A stretch of 6,385 nt of DNA from Bacillota bacterium (GTDB lineage: Bacteria; Bacillota; Clostridia; Christensenellales; Borkfalkiaceae), in assembly GCA_003343765.1 (NCBI GenBank), contig QAKO01000126.1:1-6385 (forward strand). The letters run 5' to 3'. Under the pieces are notes generated by a model that saw nothing but the letters and a program-made list of their open reading frames with translations, ran no database searches and had not been told where the DNA came from. Both the position numbers and the translations under genes were made by a program. Positions 5,845 through 6,385 of this stretch are shown one piece after another. The stretch's first letter is position 1, and every line of letters starts with the position of its first letter.

Positions 5845-5888
5845 ACAATGCCGCCGTCTGCAAACTGTTTTGCAGACGGCGGCATTGT
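5845..5888. repeat. Hairpin 3, perfect 20-bp inverted repeat without a T-tract
   Basis: ACAATGCCGCCGTCTGCAAA (5845-5864) pairs without mismatch with 5869-5888 around a CTGT loop. Neither strand has a T-run directly after the stem, so it does not look like an ordinary Rho-independent terminator. It lies 12 bp after the T-tract of hairpin 2 and runs into the tandem repeat. Its role is unknown. Confidence 0.8.
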
Positions 5889-5978
5889 TCCGTGTCCCGA
5901 GATGCTCCGAGATGCTCCATGTTGCTCCGTGTTATTTCGTATTGTTTTGTACTGTTTTGTACTGTTTCGTGTTGTTTG
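5884..5978. repeat. Degenerate 10-bp tandem repeat, about eight units
   Basis: From 5901 the sequence repeats every 10 bp: GATGCTCCGA, GATGCTCCAT, GTTGCTCCGT, GTTATTTCGT, ATTGTTTTGT, ACTGTTTTGT, ACTGTTTCGT, GTTGTTTG. The consensus is roughly RTTGTTTCGT. A possible earlier unit, ATTGTTCCGT (5884-5893), is out of phase by 3 bp. Neighbouring units are more alike than distant ones, as expected from local duplication by slippage. The period is close to one turn of the DNA helix. It is not a multiple of three and no reading frame makes sense through it. Confidence 0.8.
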
Positions 5979-5984
5979 TAAAAG

Positions 5985-6032
5985 ACAGGGCGCGCGACTG
6001 CACAGAATAATCTTTGCAGTCGCGCGCCCTGT
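5985..6032. repeat. Hairpin 4, perfect 18-bp GC-rich inverted repeat
   Basis: ACAGGGCGCGCGACTGCA (5985-6002) pairs exactly with 6015-6032 around a 12-nt loop. On the minus strand the stem is followed by CTTTTAC, a short T-run, so it may be a weak second terminator for the methyltransferase gene. On the plus strand it is followed by AAAAA. The large loop and very GC-rich stem are unusual for a terminator. Confidence 0.7.
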
Positions 6033-6033
6033 A

Positions 6034-6080
6034 AAAAGCAAGCGGAGCACGGTGCAAGAAATTTGTGCCGTACTCCGCTT
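6034..6080 (-). terminator. Hairpin 5, probable terminator of the minus-strand methyltransferase gene
   Basis: AAGCGGAG (6040-6047) pairs with CTCCGCTT (6073-6080). After one mismatch the stem continues as ACGG/CCGT with two G-U pairs. Read on the minus strand, the descending arm is followed by GCTTTTTAC, giving a T5 run at 6033-6037. It lies about 100 nt beyond the methyltransferase stop codon. Confidence 0.6.
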
Positions 6081-6179
6081 CTAAACTAAAAAACGGGCAT
6101 ATCAAACAAATCCTGTATATGCGAAAAAAAGGTAACAGAAAATATTTCGATTCGCGCGGTGTGAGCGAAATAAATGTGT

Positions 6180-6385
6180 TTAAGGTTTCAGGTGTTGCGG
6201 GATAAACTTATTCTTTTTGACGGCTTCATAGGCAAGCACGGTAGCGGCAACGCCGACATTGAGCGAATCGCAGCTGCCTTCCATGGGGATGGCGATCATT
6301 TGGTAAGTCCCGTCATACCATTCGCGGGAAATGCCGTAGCGTTCGCTGCCCATAACGAGAGCGGTCTTTTTCCCGAACGGTTCGT
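6180..6385 (-). CDS. TrmH/SpoU-family (SPOUT) RNA 2'-O-methyltransferase, C-terminal fragment
   Basis: Only the last 67 codons are visible on the minus strand; the gene runs off the right edge. The stop TAA is at 6180-6182. The fragment contains the two C-terminal hallmarks of the SpoU/TrmH family: motif 2 as ALVMGSERYGIS (8-19), and motif 3 as IAIPMEGSCDSLNVGVAATVLAYEA (30-54). These form the knotted S-adenosylmethionine site of SPOUT enzymes, which methylate the 2'-OH of a ribose in rRNA or tRNA. SERYGI instead of the common NE-GHG, and CDSLNVGVA instead of ESLNVSVA, mark a subfamily. The RNA target cannot be told from this fragment. The tail KKNKFIPQHLKP is short. The gene converges on the TtcA-like operon; hairpin 5, with hairpin 4 as backup, probably ends its transcript. 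Confidence 0.9.
   Translation of the reverse strand, partial: EPFGKKTALVMGSERYGISREWYDGTYQMIAIPMEGSCDSLNVGVAATVLAYEAVKKNKFIPQHLKP

Larger units (their letters stand above)
5734..5848 (+). repeat. Two copies of a 17-bp direct repeat flanking hairpins 1-2
   Basis: TTGAAAAGTAAGCGCAA (5734-5750) and TTGAAAGGTAAGCACAA (5832-5848) match at 15 of 17 positions and are 98 bp apart. Each copy stands just before a hairpin. A looser relative, AAAAAGCAAGCG, stands at the start of hairpin 5 (about 6033-6044). This suggests duplication of a small intergenic module, though chance cannot be ruled out. Confidence 0.5.
5724..6179. other. Gene-free region between convergent genes, rich in hairpins and repeats
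   Basis: These 456 bp separate the TtcA-like gene (plus strand) from the methyltransferase (minus strand). I see no credible gene: the open frames here run through hairpin arms and tandem repeats and lack ribosome sites. Contents in order are a 17-bp direct repeat copy (5734-5750), hairpin 1 (5760-5785), hairpin 2 (5788-5829), the second repeat copy (5832-5848), hairpin 3 (5845-5888), a 10-bp tandem repeat (about 5884-5978), hairpin 4 (5985-6032) and hairpin 5 (6040-6080). The last 100 bp up to the methyltransferase stop show only a short ATTTCG/CGAAAT pair (6144-6171). Confidence 0.8.

Noticed and set aside
5169..6050. 293-codon minus-strand frame antisense to the TtcA-like gene and the intergenic region
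   Set aside because: It runs through hairpins 1 to 4 and the tandem repeat before overlapping a real gene; its sequence is low in recognisable motifs and it has no promoter or ribosome site.
5760..6080. CRISPR array or integron attC cluster
   Set aside because: The five hairpins have different sequences and irregular spacing, with no constant repeat and no cas or integrase gene nearby.
5760..6080. Insertion sequence or MITE ends
   Set aside because: No pair of matching terminal inverted repeats encloses the region, and I found no target-site duplication or transposase.
5757..6084. Small plus-strand frames of 74 and 78 codons in the hairpin region
   Set aside because: Their peptides simply translate terminator arms and the 10-bp repeat, for example the run of YCFVLF-type residues.

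Overview
The window looks like a chromosomal segment of a Gram-positive, mid-GC bacterium, most likely a member of the Clostridia (Bacillota). The basis is strong AGGAGG-type ribosome binding sites, promoters with the Gram-positive TRTGn extended -10 element, Rho-independent terminators with U-tracts, and the protein types present. A gut lineage is plausible because of the fucose genes, but that is inference. I see no phage, insertion sequence, CRISPR array, rRNA or tRNA.

Left part (1-3310): a fucose-utilisation locus. An AraC-family regulator on the minus strand (1-866, stop codon just off the left edge) diverges from a two-gene operon: fucU, an L-fucose mutarotase (1036-1461), and fucI, an L-fucose isomerase (1458-3230). 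The two genes overlap by ATGA. The 169-bp divergent gap holds back-to-back extended -10 promoters, and a 16-bp inverted repeat lies over the regulator's -35. FucU interconverts fucose anomers and FucI turns L-fucose into L-fuculose; the regulator probably senses a sugar. Kinase, aldolase and transporter genes are not in the window. The operon ends at a strong terminator (3279-3310), followed by a very AT-rich spacer.

Middle part (3311-4047): a single small gene of unknown function (3525-3758, 77 residues) has its own promoter and a near-perfect 17-bp-stem terminator. About 200 bp of apparently empty sequence follows, then another extended -10 promoter.

Right-centre (4080-5723): a tightly coupled two-gene operon. 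The first gene is a cytidylate-kinase-like P-loop protein with an extra C-terminal segment of about 85 residues that resembles a ParB/sulfiredoxin-type fold. The second is a TtcA-type PP-loop ATPase with cysteines suited to an Fe-S cluster, probably a tRNA thiolation enzyme or a relative. The second ATG follows directly after the first gene's stop codon.

Right edge (5724-6385): a 456-bp gene-free stretch holds five strong hairpins in about 320 bp and, between the third and fourth, a degenerate 10-bp tandem repeat of about eight units. It separates the TtcA-like gene from the convergent C-terminal end of a TrmH/SpoU-family RNA methyltransferase on the minus strand (6180-6385). No single dramatic new system is evident. 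The most unusual items are the kinase fusion and its TtcA-like partner, and the hairpin and tandem-repeat array between convergent genes.
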